This document shows positions 31,658 to 42,717 of a DNA stretch of 64,000 nt, in pieces. The notes under the pieces were generated by a model, which did not search any database, was not told the DNA's origin, and saw only the letters and a program-made list of their open reading frames with translations. The stretch lies in NCBI GenBank assembly GCA_949317995.1, contig OX439043.1:59041339-59105338 (forward strand), in the 5' to 3' direction. The stretch comes from Acholoe squamosa. Taxonomy: Eukaryota > Annelida > Polychaeta > Phyllodocida > Polynoidae. Numbering within the stretch: the first letter of the stretch is position 1; each line of letters begins with the position of its first letter. A program made the position numbers and the translations under genes.

Positions 31658-32118
31658 AATTCTTACAGCAACCGCTGTGGAGGTAGGAGCTAGGCTCCTT
31701 CCCCCTCCATGGCGCAAAGCTTGCAGGAGACCGGCCATACAAGGCGGCCTCAACGGAACCTACACGGCCTTAGGCCGGTAGGGGCCAGACCCCGGAGTCG
31801 CGAGGGGCTATGGGGACTAGCCCTATACAACCCTACAACCAAGTGGACTGGCTTCAAAGTACCTGGAGGCCATAAAACACCTCCACACACCATGTGTGCA
31901 TCCAAGCGCGACCAACAGCCGCCGCACTGAGCAAACAGAGTGAGTGAGCTTCTCCCTCTGATCCCAGGATCAGAGAAAGCAGGCGAAGGGCCATAAAAGT
32001 GCCCATCACGCCGTCCTAAAGCCCCATCCCTCCCCCTCCTGATCAGATCAGATATGTAAAAACTTATTTGATTGGAGGATGAGGAATCCAATTAAAACAA
32101 TGGACGGGGTGGGAAGAT

Positions 32119-32126
32119 GTATAAAA
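32119..32126 (+). promoter_or_regulatory. TATA box of the DIRS gag
   Basis: TATAAAAG about 40 bp before the gag ATG at 32163, in a GC-richer leader. Position and sequence fit a Pol II core promoter or a very short 5' leader. Confidence 0.45.
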
Positions 32127-32162
32127 GGCTGAGCACAAGATGCTCAGCATCACTTTTAAAAA

Positions 32163-32640
32163 ATGGAGCACCAAGCTACCATCGCGAGCTCAGACTCCAC
32201 CATTACCTACGGACAGGGTACCCCCTAGGGGGATCATACCCAAGCAACAGCGTCCAGTCAGAGCATCCTGGAGGACATTATAGCTGTAAACAGGGCATGT
32301 ACGACCCAATCCAGCTTTACATCTGACAGCAGCACTAATGCTGACGCCCAGGGTGACATCCCTACACAACAATTTGACTCAATATCTGAGGATGGGATAG
32401 AACCAGAAACTGAGCAACCTAATGCCAGCAGGTCAGGTCAGGTGGAGGATCACATACAAATCTTCAGGGAGTACAGCTGGGAGATGCCCCTACTGCAGCC
32501 ACTGCAGGGCACCATAGACTTCCAGCATGAGCCACTGGTAAGATGGCCACAGGAAGAGCGACCTGACCCAAGATACTCCACCAAAAGACCAGCCAAGATG
32601 GAGGTGGGAGCAGCAGCAGAAAATAACGGAATACAAACTG
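32163..32640 (+). pseudogene. DIRS Gag, N-terminal part
   Basis: From the ATG at 32163 the frame reads MEHQATIASSDSTITYGQGT, meets TAG at 32226-32228, and continues in the same frame through Ser/Thr/Gln- and acidic-rich sequence (SILEDIIAVNRACTTQSS, EDGIEPETEQP) to an RYSTKRPAKMEVGAAAENNG phrase, where the repeat GAGGACATGGCC starts. No motif names it on its own. The gag call rests on its place between the left terminal repeat and the RT in a DIRS element and on the absence of other candidates. Confidence 0.6.
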
Positions 32641-33179
32641 AGGACATGGCCACGTAGTGCATGTCTGCAAGTAGAGAACTTGGTCTGAGATATATGAGTC
32701 AGGTCCCCAGAAACCATCAGATTTCTGATTATAAAGTCAGAGTTTCTTTATACAACCTTATTACATTTTGTAAAGGGGTATTTCACCTACTTAGAAACCC
32801 ATTTTATACAGACTTCCTCCTATTGAAGGACATGGCCACACAGTGTGTGTATGCAAAAAGAGGACATGGTCTTGATATACTGCACACAATGTGTATAGAC
32901 AAAGTGAGGACATGGCCACACAGTGTGTGTATGTGAATAGAGGACTTGGTCTTAGATTTACTCCACACAGTGTGTTTAGGCAAACTGAGGACATGGCCAC
33001 AGAGTGTGTGTATGCAAATAGAGGAGATGGTCTTAGATACACTCCATACAGTGTGTGTAGGCAAACTGAGGACATGGCCACACAGTGTGTGTATGCAAAT
33101 AGAGGACATGGTGTTAGATACACTCCCAGCGAATATGAAAACTCGTCGGACATTTTGCTTTTGCTGACAAAATTGCTCC

Positions 33180-33400
33180 CGGACCAACCGAAATCATGAC
33201 TGTCAGGCCGAATGTCTGGCTGTATTTATGGGACCTTAGGCTACATTTTGTTTTTTACGGCATGCAAATCGGACCATTATTGAGGTTTTTACCGCCTAAA
33301 ACAAAAGCAGTTACTTTTAGTTGAATTTTGAAGAGTTAAATGGTTAAAATAGTTATTTAATTCTGTTTTTTATTATTCATTTCTCATCAAAAATAATTAG
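33180..33400 (+). repeat. Dispersed repeat R-E, copy 1
   Basis: Interrupts the left minisatellite arm. TTTACGG..T..AAATC.GACCATTATT and AAAACAAAA.GCA.TTAC phrases align with 56560-56700. Probably a short element nested in the foldback arm. Confidence 0.55.
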
Positions 33401-33799
33401 TCCTGCCAAAATCAATACGGGCCTGCGGAATGATGAGATCTGCAGGACCTTATGGCCTGCAAGGGGAAAAACTTTTCTTATAGACTGCACTCCACACAGT
33501 GTGTGTATGCAAACTGAGGACATGGCCACATAGTGTATGCCAATAGAGGACATGGTATTAGTTAAGGTCCACACAGTGTGTGTAGACAAATTGGGGACAT
33601 GGCCCCACAGTGTGTCTATGCAAAAAGAGGACTTGGTCTGAGACACAGCATGTGTACAGGCAAACTGGGGACTTAGTCTAAGATATACTCCATGCAGTAA
33701 GTGTAGGCAAACTGAGGACAAAGCCATACAATGTGTCTTAAAAAAGAAGACTTCGTCTTAGATATCCTCCACACAGGCAAACTGAGGACATGGCCACAC

Positions 33800-35380
33800 C
33801 TCCTCCTCCCATGCAGCAGAATTTATACAGTCAATTTTGTTTTATCATTTGACATATCACTGCTGAAATATATGTCAACTATTGATCTGATGTTGAAATG
33901 GTGATGGTTGACAAAATTGATTTGGAATGATTGAAAAAGTGTTGAAGACAGGTTGATCAAAACTATCAACACAATATCAATCAGTTGGTAATGTTGATGA
34001 AATTGTTAATGAGAGCGACTGATTCCTGACAACTCATGCGACATCCCACTCAGAAGGCCATGTTCTGTTCCAGCTCCTGGCCCAGCCAGGGGGCCCAGGC
34101 CCATTGAATCACGTCCTTCACCAGGACTTTTTCCAGCAAAGACTGCTGTGCAACAACTGACCACCCAGCTTCTAGTGGTTTACCTCTAACCCTAAGTTAT
34201 CAGCAGCCTCCTTAGTATTCCTCCTGCAGTTTTCGCAAACTTCTCTGAATGCTTCTCATTTGTCTGTTTTGTGGCTCCCTGCTGGGGTAGTGTGCTTTTC
34301 AGGTGACTCTTTGAATTATCGCTCACTACTGGTTGCTATATAACTATTCCCTCCTAGGATAGATCAACTAAGCTGGCTCTTCTGCCCCCACCTAATATGT
34401 CTTTGAGCCTTTGTCTATCCTCAATTTCTCTCCCTCTGTTTACTGGCATGCCTTACCAACTTAGGCAGTTGGAGGTATACACTATCTAGTCAGTTGCCTG
34501 GGCACACTCTCAGGAGGCCCTCCCCAGGATGGGTGAATGGCATCAGGTTAATAGTTGGACACATCTGACGCACATCTTCCTTGGGATAGCCTTCTAGATG
34601 CCTGTCCCTCATTTCTGGGCTTAAGTGGACAATATGTTAAAGACTGGGACCATACAGCCAGCCAAATGCCATGGTGCATGGAGCTCTTTTGGGCACCCCC
34701 TTATAATGCCAGAGCAGTATAGGGTGAGCATAGTTTGGTTAAGGGCAAATTTTGGAGGAAAGGGACTACGAGGGGGGGAGAAGACTCATGGGCCTTCCCT
34801 CAGAGCATCTCAACTGAAGATGCTGCCCCTGGTGTTTTACATTACAGTTGCATAATTTAGTGCTGCATGATAATAGCAAGGTCAAACGAATCTAGCAATC
34901 TCCAAGCAGTTCCTTTCGGAGGTACATTTTTAAAGTTTCTCTGAAACTACCAGTCAGATCTTAACATATGACCTGAAGCCCATGGGGAGTACCATTTAGA
35001 TCTGCAGTCGTAGGGAGATTTCCCTTATCAATAACCACAGGAAGTGTGCTGATATCTCTGAACCGAGACCCAATATGGCGACCATTGCAGATTTACTGGC
35101 GACTTTTGAGGTTATAAAACGATTTACCAAGCAAGTAAACAAAGAACACCTCAAAAGTAAAGTATCAGGAACTAATCAAGTTTGTGAAACACCCCCAAAG
35201 TATTAGAATATTTTTGTTTAAATGTCAACTTATCATGTCGAATTAGCTGGCACTTCCCTCACTTCTTCACAGCCTGAAAATTTTGCTTCATCTGGTACCC
35301 CAAGGGTACCCCACTCTGAAGCAGTCACAAATTGAACATTTCTAACCAGCGATCTAGCAACCCATTTTTATATATAGTGT
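33800..35380. other. Unique middle of the foldback-type element, left half
   Basis: A TTGAT(C/A)-rich stretch at 33850-34010 and ordinary sequence after. No ORF with recognisable domains. Confidence 0.35.
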
Positions 35381-36320
35381 AACCAAAATGGCAGGACCCC
35401 ACACTCCAGGGTGGTGACTGAACAAGGATCCCACATCCCAGGAGCAGAAGGTGTATGAACCAGGAAGGTGTATGTATTGTCTAATTCTCATGATCCTTAT
35501 GGGGCACGTCTTATTTAGTTCTGTGTGCATACTTGCGCACATGATATCCCAGCATATATTAGGGTCCCTGCTATAATAGAAGTTGTGCCAGTCAAAAGAC
35601 TTAAGTGCTTGCTGAAAATCATTTTTGACATAGTACCTGTATGATCTCCCAACAAATTAGATACTAGTCATGTTTAAAATAATACATATCCTTATCCATG
35701 CACCTGCCTACCCCTTTTTACACAAATTTATATTGATCTATATTGATGTACCAATTCCATGATACAAGTGATATCACCAATATGTGCACTAAAATGACAG
35801 GACCCCACACTCCAGGTTGGTGACTGAACAAGGATCCCACATCCCAGCAGCAGAAGGTATATGAACCAAAAAGGTGTCTGTATCAAGGGGACATTATAGA
35901 TATTTACCTGCATGCACCAATGTCTAATAACAATTCAAGTCTTGTGGTCCACATTCATACAACAATAGTGAATTCAATTGCTGGCCCTTTTCTCATCTGA
36001 ATTAATGTACACGTGAGTATTACCATCCAATGATATGTCAGTTAATGAAAACTAAAAAAAAAATGAGAATGTTGATTGAGAGCAGACTTTGGGTCTATGA
36101 GTAAGATGAAAAGTGATGTATGTATGTTTCTATTCCTGTCATATAGAGCCAATACCTTAAATAATGTGACCAGAACCTTAGGTTAATTGGGTCACAGAAA
36201 TGGTCAAGTTGTAAACTAATCCCTGCAGGGCTGAAGCTTTGAAGTGAGGAAGGACCCCACAGTACATGGTGAGGACTGACTAAAGACCCCATAAGCCAGG
36301 GGGAGGACTGACATAAATAT
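35380..36320. repeat. Three diverged ~400-450-bp tandem repeat units
   Basis: GGACCCCACACTCCAGG.TGGTGACTG..AAGGATCCCACATCCCAG begins at about 35394, 35800 and, more diverged, 36251. The first two are close matches over ~90 bp; the third is degraded. They lie inside the foldback-type element. Confidence 0.6.
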
Positions 36321-37336
36321 GTCTTTGTCCTTCCTACATTACAGCTGTCAGAGAATAGAGAAGAGACAACATACAACAGTTGTTCATACATATCTTATCA
36401 AAAGTTGCATGATTATTTTTCTGTGTTTTTGACTGTATATTACCTTAATGTTGGTTTTAGGTTCAGAAGAAAATTCTGTACAGTACATCAGAGCCATCTA
36501 AATGTTTTCTCTTCTGCAGTTCCTCCTATATCCACTCACTCCCAAGGGGAACCTTATCACAAGGACTCCCTTTACAATGAAAATCTAATTTTGGATATGT
36601 CATCGGTTTGGTCGGAGTATGTATACACTAGTTTTCTATTTGCAGACGCGCACTGTATTAGTTTGTATACACACACTTTATGGACCTTATCTTTAACCAG
36701 GTCCTGTATTTGCCCACATGGTGTACTAATGTCCTCTATTTGCATACACTGTTAGATACCTGTTTCTATCATCTATAACTGTTATCTTCTCACTATCATT
36801 AGTCACCTTACTATATCCTGTCTACCCTTTCCTTTACAAACAATTCTCAGAACTCATCTTTAATAGTAACTCCAACACATAGAGTTTAACAACACATACT
36901 GTGTGGCCATGTCCTTAGTTTGCATACATATACTGTGTTGTGTTTAGGATCAGAAAAGTAGATATAAGATAGCTATTCGAATTGTACAAATGTCCTCACT
37001 TCGCTTATGAAACATGGTGCAGGACATGGCCTTTAGCCAGTTTGCCAGAGGCCGATGGAAAACGTCCATAATTTGAATAGGTTGGTGAATAGAGAGGGGA
37101 TGTATTACAAAAAAAAGTGGTGCCAGAGTGGTTTCAGATTATGGGTTTCATTGGATATATAACTGGGTACACAGAGACGTTTATGGACGTTTTTTCTAGA
37201 CAAGACATGGCCACCTTCCGCATTTAATAAAAACTGAACCGCTGGGAACAAAATCCTCCCGTTTGGTGTTTTTTGGAGGTAAACAAATGTATTTTCAGTA
37301 AATTTGACATAGTTTTGAAAAAAAGACACCTTTATT

Positions 37337-38025
37337 TTCAATTATGGGCATATGTATGAGAAATACCCCAGACCAGACAACCTGGACAGCCTCCACAAGA
37401 CAAGAATAAACCAAGAGATCCTTGACGAGCTGGAAGCTAAGACCCCAAATAAAAGCAGCAGACCGTGAACAGGGATGCACCCTATAAGTCCATGCAATGG
37501 GCCCTCCAGTTTGTAGCCAGACCCATAATATCAGCACTCAACAGTCTGGATGCAAAAACACAGACCCCAAAGGAAAGGGCAGTGAAAATATCCGTCTCCC
37601 TAACCCTGATCGCCAAAACCTCCTGGAGACTCAATAATATGAGATCACTCCTTAAGAACACAGTTGCAGGCCCCACCTCACTCCTGGCCAAACACAACAA
37701 TAACCAAGGCTTCCAATACCTACTGGGTGACAACCTAAAAGAGGAAGTCACCACACGCAGTAAGCTACATGACACCTTCAAGGAAGTCTTCGTCACACCC
37801 AAAGACAAAAGGAAGCCTACCAACCAGGGAAACTCCAGCAAGGGCACAGCCCAGGGCCGAGGTCAACAGCGAGGGCACCAACAGCAACAAAACAACAAAT
37901 ACCACCAAAACAACCAACAGTCACACAGAAACAACAGCCACCAAGGAAAATACGAGGACAAGAGGAAACAACACACCAACAGAGGCCAATACAACAACAA
38001 CAACAAACAACACAAAAACAAGCAA
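37337..38025 (+). pseudogene. DIRS Gag, C-terminal part with Q/N-rich tail
   Basis: The frame from about 37350 (PRPDNLDSLHKTRINQEILD) is followed by a frame break near 37468 and then an open frame to 38025: helical core (MQWALQFVARPIISALNSLD, KISVSLTLIAKTSWRLNN, FQYLLGDNLKEEV) and a long Gln/Asn/His/Lys-rich low-complexity tail with many HQ and NN pairs. The DNDNDND stretch after 38026 belongs to the LINE tail, not to gag. DIRS gag proteins commonly have a basic, low-complexity C-terminus in place of a zinc knuckle. No CCHC is seen. Confidence 0.65.
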
Positions 38026-39190
38026 GACAATGACAATGATAATGACAATGATTTTTATTCTCTAATCCTCATTGAGGTACATCAGATAGATGAGATACAT
38101 AGCTCAAATATAATGAACAATAGCTAAGGACTAGTCTCACATATCCTTCATAATATTTCCTAACTACAAAACTTTTAGACAAGCTAAGACAGCACCAACC
38201 TATCTTAAGACTAGCTTTGAATAGAGACTAATATGGCGTGACAATACATTATTAATAGACCAGTTTATAATGACCATACATTGCTAATGAGCACCAAGTT
38301 TAGCTTAGTACCAAGCCTGTAGTCAGGACTAGATATGGGAGTAGGATACCATATGGTATTCCACCAACTATGGTTACTAGTATATCATATTTCTAACAAT
38401 ATCTCCCAAGTAAACTAGAGGAGTAAATGTAACTTAATACTAGTGGTTATTTACATCTTTCTAGATGAGCACCAGACATCTTGAGAAGTGGACATGTAAT
38501 GACTCATTCACCATAATAGTTTTGGGTGATATTCTGTTTTAAATGGAACAAAACTACATAGTACAATAAATAAACGGCTGGTAACATAACATCTTGGTCC
38601 ATTAAATCACCTATTACTGATTTGCGTATTTAGTGCTTATCTATTTGTTAGCACCATTTCCTGGCTACAGTCATTTGGGGTTGCCAGAAGTGAATTTGAA
38701 TATAACAAGGTTTACAAACTTTGCTAACTTAAACAGTTGCTGCAGATCTTTGGTGTTAAATAGCTCTGAGATTCTAGTGTTCACATCACCTACAAGGTAA
38801 TTGGAGTCGATTAGTTTACTACACTCATCTTTGAAGAAACTGCAGTCTCTATTATAGTTTATTTCATCTCCTATTTTGTTACTGGAGCAAAGGGGGCAGA
38901 TGTGGTCACGGAGTTCTATTTCATTATAAAGACAAGTAGTAATTGGGAGTTTATGGTTTCCTGCTCTAAATCTACTCAGTGCAATCCTATACTTTTTTGG
39001 GAGTTCCAGCAGGTAGGGCTGTAGTTTGAGGTCACCTTTAAAGATATTATAGCTACGGCAAAGGCTGGAATTGGCCAAGGAATCATGCCATATCTGCACC
39101 TGCTGGTCTGACCCAGTTACACCTATCCGCCTTTTAAACCACTCTTTGTTGAAGCATTCAGTGTCCCACAGATACAACAAACGCCACCGC
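38026..39190 (-). mobile_element. 5'-truncated CR1/L2-like LINE inserted in the DIRS element
   Basis: The 3' end of a non-LTR element on minus. It consists of the last ~170 codons (39190-38671), a 620-bp 3' UTR, and a terminal microsatellite of TCATTG/TCATTA units (38051-38026), the kind of short-repeat tail that CR1/L2-type LINEs have in place of poly-A. It lies between DIRS gag and the RT C-terminus, with the RT palm missing, so the insertion was accompanied by, or later followed by, a deletion. Confidence 0.75.
38671..39190 (-). pseudogene. LINE ORF2 C-terminal domain
   Basis: Contains KYRIALSRFRAGNHKLPI, then LRDHICPLCSSNKIGDE and NRDCSFFKDECSKLI: the conserved RIALSRFR..NHKLPIE phrase and the CxxC...H/C cysteine cluster found after the RT in CR1/L2-type and related non-LTR elements. 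The frame is open to its stop at 38671. The 5' part (endonuclease, RT) is absent because of truncation. Probable role by family: nucleic acid binding during target-primed reverse transcription. Confidence 0.7.
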
Positions 39191-39210
39191 AACGGAGGCA
39201 GCATCAACAA

Positions 39211-39265
39211 CATGCAGTGTGAAACCCAGGTACCAAAGAATTGAGTACCTGGGTTTCACACTGCA
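39211..39265. repeat. 22-bp perfect inverted repeat at LINE/DIRS junction
   Basis: ATGCAGTGTGAAACCCAGGT (continuing AC) is followed 11 bases later by its exact reverse complement. The right arm is DIRS RT coding sequence (EYLGFTLH), so the left arm is an inverted copy of it placed at the 5' end of the inserted LINE. Confidence 0.8.
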
Positions 39266-39640
39266 TTTACCCACACTAACACTCATGATACCAAACAAAA
39301 AACAGGCCGATATCTCACAAAAAGTGGAGGATATCCTTAAGGTACAAATATGTACCATAAGAAAATTCTCGCAGGTTCTAGGAGCCCTAGCAGCCACAGA
39401 ACCAGGAAATGATAGAGCAAAGGTACTTACCAAAAAGCTCATCATTGCAAAAAAAACAGGCCTTAATAACAACACAGGGTAACTGCGACAAATTCATTCC
39501 CCTCAGAGGGTTAATAAAACCAACCTTGAGAGAAAACCTACAGTACCTGCCACTCACAAAGAAAACATACACAGAAAAGTGCCCACAGATAACACTATAC
39601 AGACTCCTCAGACACAGGGTAGGGTGCCTGCATCCCTAAA
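39219..39640 (+). pseudogene. DIRS reverse transcriptase, thumb/connection fragment
   Basis: Frames 39219-39482 and 39409-39639 give IEYLGFTLHLPTLTLMIPNK, IRKFSQVLGALAATEP and a LRENLQYLPLTKKTY phrase: the region after motif E (YLGF) through the connection toward RNase H in DIRS and related RTs. The palm with catalytic Asp residues is missing (replaced by the LINE). The two frames differ, showing a shift near 39470. Confidence 0.75.
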
Positions 39641-39649
39641 ACATACTCT

Positions 39650-40350
39650 GAATATGGCGATGAATGGTATGGAAAGATTGAACCCCTCCACATAAACATA
39701 AATGAAATCCTAGCAGTGCACAGGGCACTCCTACATTTTAGAAGATCCCTAACTGGAAAACACATATTCATAGACAACACCACAGCCATCAGCTGCTTCA
39801 ACAAAGGGGTATCTAGCCAATCCATTCCCTGCAATAAAGCCAATGAAAGTGTATTCAGATTGGCCTGGGAAATGAACATAACATTCAAAACCACAAACAT
39901 TCGCTCAGAAGACAATGTTGAGGCAGACAGGGCAGCAAGAGCCTTCTCCACAGTGGGAGAATGGACACTGGGCCCCAAAAGCCAACAGAAAATATTCAAA
40001 AATTCCCAAAACCTGACATTGACCTATTGCCTCACCCTCCAATGCAATATGCAAACACTTTGTATCTCTACATCACTACCCAAATGCATATATGCAACCG
40101 ATGCATTCTCTATAACCTGGTCAGGCCTGTTTGTACTCATATTTCCACCCTTTGGTATCATTTGCAGAACACAAAGGAAACTGAAGGAAGAGGGTTGTTA
40201 CTCGTACCAGAGTGGAAGACACAACCCTGGTATCCCGACCTCAAGAGACTGCCCACCTTCAAGAACAGATGGACCCTAAGGGTCAACACATCAACGCTGC
40301 AGTGGCCAGGAGACCAGAAGAAAATCTTCCCCCTATGCCTGCCCCTATAA
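39650..40350 (+). pseudogene. DIRS RNase H and linker
   Basis: HINEILAVHRALLHF is readable at about 39690 (Glu), followed by KHIFIDNTTAISCFNKG (Asp) and NIRSEDNVEADRAARAF (last Asp), the standard DIRS RNase H signatures, in an open frame from 39716 to about 39990. The downstream linker (to 40350) is frame-shifted. It removes template RNA during cDNA synthesis. Confidence 0.8.
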
Positions 40351-41294
40351 ATGACAAGCACCACTTGGAAACCATCTGGTGCGACCATATAGGAATATCC
40401 AAGGCATCCTGGGAGCTCCTCATGGCTTCATGGTCAAAATCTACCATAGCTAGGTACGCGACAGCAGCAAGGAAGTGGCTAAAACACACCAGCAAAAACA
40501 ACATCAGCGTCACCCACCCCACAATACACCAATGTGTAGATTTCCGAACAGAGATCTCTAACAGTGGGGTGGGCCACTCATCTACATAGAAGGCAGACCA
40601 GGCAGGGGAATATGCACTGACCCAAAAACTCGTAAAAGGGGCAAAAGCCCTAAATCCACCACAGGAACCTTATGAGTACGATCCAGCGCCAGTATTACAC
40701 AAACTGGCACAGTGGGGGGAGATAGAGAAGCTAGACCTGGATAGGCTAACAAGGAGAACGCTACTACTCTTCATGTTAGCAACAGGTCAGAGAATTTAGA
40801 GCGCCTATGCCCTACTAAGAACTGACCTCAGACTATCAGATGATACCATCAGGATCAAATACTCCACGAAACTGAAGTCTAACCACCCTAAAAAGAACCC
40901 ACTACTGCTTAGGTTTGATAAGCATGGAGACACACAAATATGTGTCTACTCACACCAAAAGGCCTACCTGGACAGGGAGGACACAAAGGGAGCACACCCC
41001 ATCAAAATGCCTTCCACCCCAGCCAGCTCCATCACCCTGTCAAGGTACATTAAAGTGACCTTAAGATATACAGGCATACAGGAACACTTTGGGGCATATA
41101 GCACAAGACACACCGCCACCAGTGCAGCAGACAGGCTAAATGTACCAATAAATGACATACTCAGCTCGGCAGGATGGGCAAGAACCAATACATTTGCCAG
41201 GTTCTACAACAGACCTCTTCTGGAAGACATAGAGGACAACACACATGAGACTAACTTCATAACTGCCATCATGAACCATGAAACAGACTCTTAG
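40350..41294 (+). pseudogene. DIRS tyrosine recombinase
   Basis: The N-terminal core-binding segment SWSKSTIARYATAARKWLKH is followed by a TAG at about 40588. The catalytic domain then reads LFMLATGQRI (catalytic Arg), a TAG at 40798, KLDLDRLTRRT upstream, AYSTRHTATSAADRL (the H/R motif region), ILSSAGWARTNTFARFYNRP (Trp and catalytic Tyr) and a stop at 41294. All active-site positions survive, but the two stops inactivate the gene. Family role: integrates the circular cDNA without target duplication. Confidence 0.88.
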
Positions 41295-41806
41295 ACCACC
41301 AACCAGACAGTACACACTCATTATTCCTAGAGAGTGGCTGTCTTATCAACCAGAGTCTTAACATATACATCAAAATATATTTTCGAGATACTTATCCCAG
41401 AATACATAAATATTTATGCACTCTCGTGCTAGAGACACACATGTTAAAATAAACATGGACACCTTAACACCCTTTTCAGATACATGCCATTAGCATGTAC
41501 ATAGAAAGGGGGGGAGGGAACTACCAGCAAAAGGTGGCCCCAACCACCTCTCTCCATGAAGAAGGGGAGAGACATCAACAGTGGAAACACTGTGTCCCAC
41601 AAAAATTGGTAAAAAACTATATATGAGATCTACATAAAATGGATAAAGCATTCATGATCATAACCATACAAACATGTATACCTACTCTGCATAAGCAGAC
41701 AACTTACAAAGTGTAAATAAAACCTGTCTACTTAATATAAATCTATGACTTGTGGTCCTTCAATTAGGATATCCGCCCCGAGTTAAATTATCGAAAAAGA
41801 CAAAAT

Positions 41807-41920
41807 AGCTACCCCTGGCTTAAATGCCACTCTGTGAAATGATTGAATATTAGACCTAACAATGTTTAGTTTAATATGAATTATTCCTAAGAGTTATGGC
41901 ATTAAGCCATAGGGGTAGCC
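41807..41920 (+). repeat. DIRS internal complementary region
   Basis: Left half (CCCCTGGCTTAAATGCCACT.. GAAAT) is the reverse complement of the left outer end 31591-31619. Right half (GATTGAATATTAGACCTAAC to ATGGCATTAAGCCATAGGGG) is the reverse complement of the right outer end at 42035-42109. The two ends are thus joined here head to head, as needed for the circular intermediate. Confidence 0.9.
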
Positions 41921-41996
41921 CACCCATTCACTATACTCTCTACCCACCCTGTATCAAGGGATAATCTAACTCAAAAACGGCTATGACGATTACATG

Positions 41997-42109
41997 ACAA
42001 CCTGCAAGCGAGACCTTGCTATATACCATAGCTTCCCCTATGGCTTAATGCCATATCTCCTAGGAATAATTCATATTAAACTACACATTGTTAGGTTTAA
42101 TATTCAATT
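41997..42109 (+). repeat. DIRS right inverted terminal repeat
   Basis: ACAACCTGCAAGCGAGACCT and TATATACCATAGCTTCCCC are the inverted match of the left repeat. The outer 75 bp (to TATTCAATTA) match the inverted right half of the internal region. Both element ends abut AATTAT, a plausible shared crossover site. Confidence 0.88.
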
Positions 42110-42715
42110 ATCAAACTTAGTGTTGTAATACCCACACACGTTTGAATAATAATTCTTATTATATTGGAGGTGGATGGGCAGCAGAGGACAAGGGATGCTT
42201 TCCTGACCTGGATTTTAACTCAAACAGGCTAGGAACAATGGGACGCCAGGAAGTGGCGCGCTAGACAGGATGCGGTACATTTTGTAGTAGTGGTGTGTAT
42301 ATCGGTGTGGGAGTGGAGGGGTAGGATGTACTAAATGTAAGGGATTTGGCTGTGGGGAGGGGGGTACCCCAACACACCACCTTCTTTTAGATTTTCCACT
42401 GTAAATTATATATGCACTTATGATGATTTCCATCTTTTGTCTGAATAGGGTTATTGCTGACACTATGGATCAGGCCTACCAGTACTTAAAACTGGCTGTT
42501 CAAGGGGCTCTAACCTTCTAGCATTGGCTAAAACACAAAATGTACTAAATGTATCTACCTGAGAGAATCCCTGCTGAAGGACAGGGATTTTCGTACGGTT
42601 TATGTACAGCAAAACTAACTGTGGCATCATGATTACAGCAGCAGTGCTGATATCTGTACAGCAAAATTTGCTGCATTTTGAAATACAGCAATTAGTACTG
42701 GTAAAATGCAGTAGA
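42110..42715. other. No gene seen
   Basis: Flanking sequence of the DIRS element. No repeat copy or coding region supported. Confidence 0.4.
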
Positions 42716-42717
42716 AG

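Larger units (their letters stand above)
32640..37335. mobile_element. Foldback-type element with inverted arrays of ~97-bp minisatellite units
   Basis: The left arm (32640-33150, 33480-33800) is made of units around GAGGACATGGCCACACAGTG and TGTGTATGCAAATAGAGGAC. The right arm (about 36625-37030) carries the same units inverted (GTCCTCTATTTGCATACACTG; GTGTGGCCATGTCCTTAG). The whole interrupts the DIRS gag, which resumes at about 37337. Long inverted arms built from tandem subunits are typical of foldback (FB/Galileo-like) elements. No transposase ORF was found in the 2.8-kb middle. The right boundary is uncertain (36996-37335) and no target duplication was identified. Confidence 0.6.
31591..42109 (+). 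mobile_element. DIRS-1-like retrotransposon with two nested insertions
   Basis: Terminal inverted repeats (31591-31657 and 41997-42109) and an internal complementary region (41807-41920) with sequence complementary to both outer ends are the hallmark of DIRS elements. The coding order on plus is gag, RT, RNase H, tyrosine recombinase. Gag is split by a foldback-type insertion (about 32640-37335), and RT is largely replaced by a minus-strand LINE (38026-39190). In-frame stops are at 32226 (gag), 40588 and 40798 (YR), among others. It is therefore an old copy and is younger than neither insertion. Without the insertions it would be about 4.6 kb plus the missing RT. Confidence 0.9.

Noticed and set aside
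32791..33199. Four overlapping ORFs over the 32.8-33.2 kb minisatellite
   Set aside because: Tandem units with compatible period keep several frames open on both strands at once; no start context or domain.
32640..33800. CRISPR-like array of repeats and spacers
   Set aside because: Unit phrases recur at irregular, diverged spacing, no unique equal-length spacers exist, the genome is eukaryotic, and the same units occur inverted at 36.6 kb, which fits foldback arms.
41808..42109. LTRs of the DIRS element
   Set aside because: The matching segments are inverted, not direct, and the internal region joins both ends, which is the DIRS plan.
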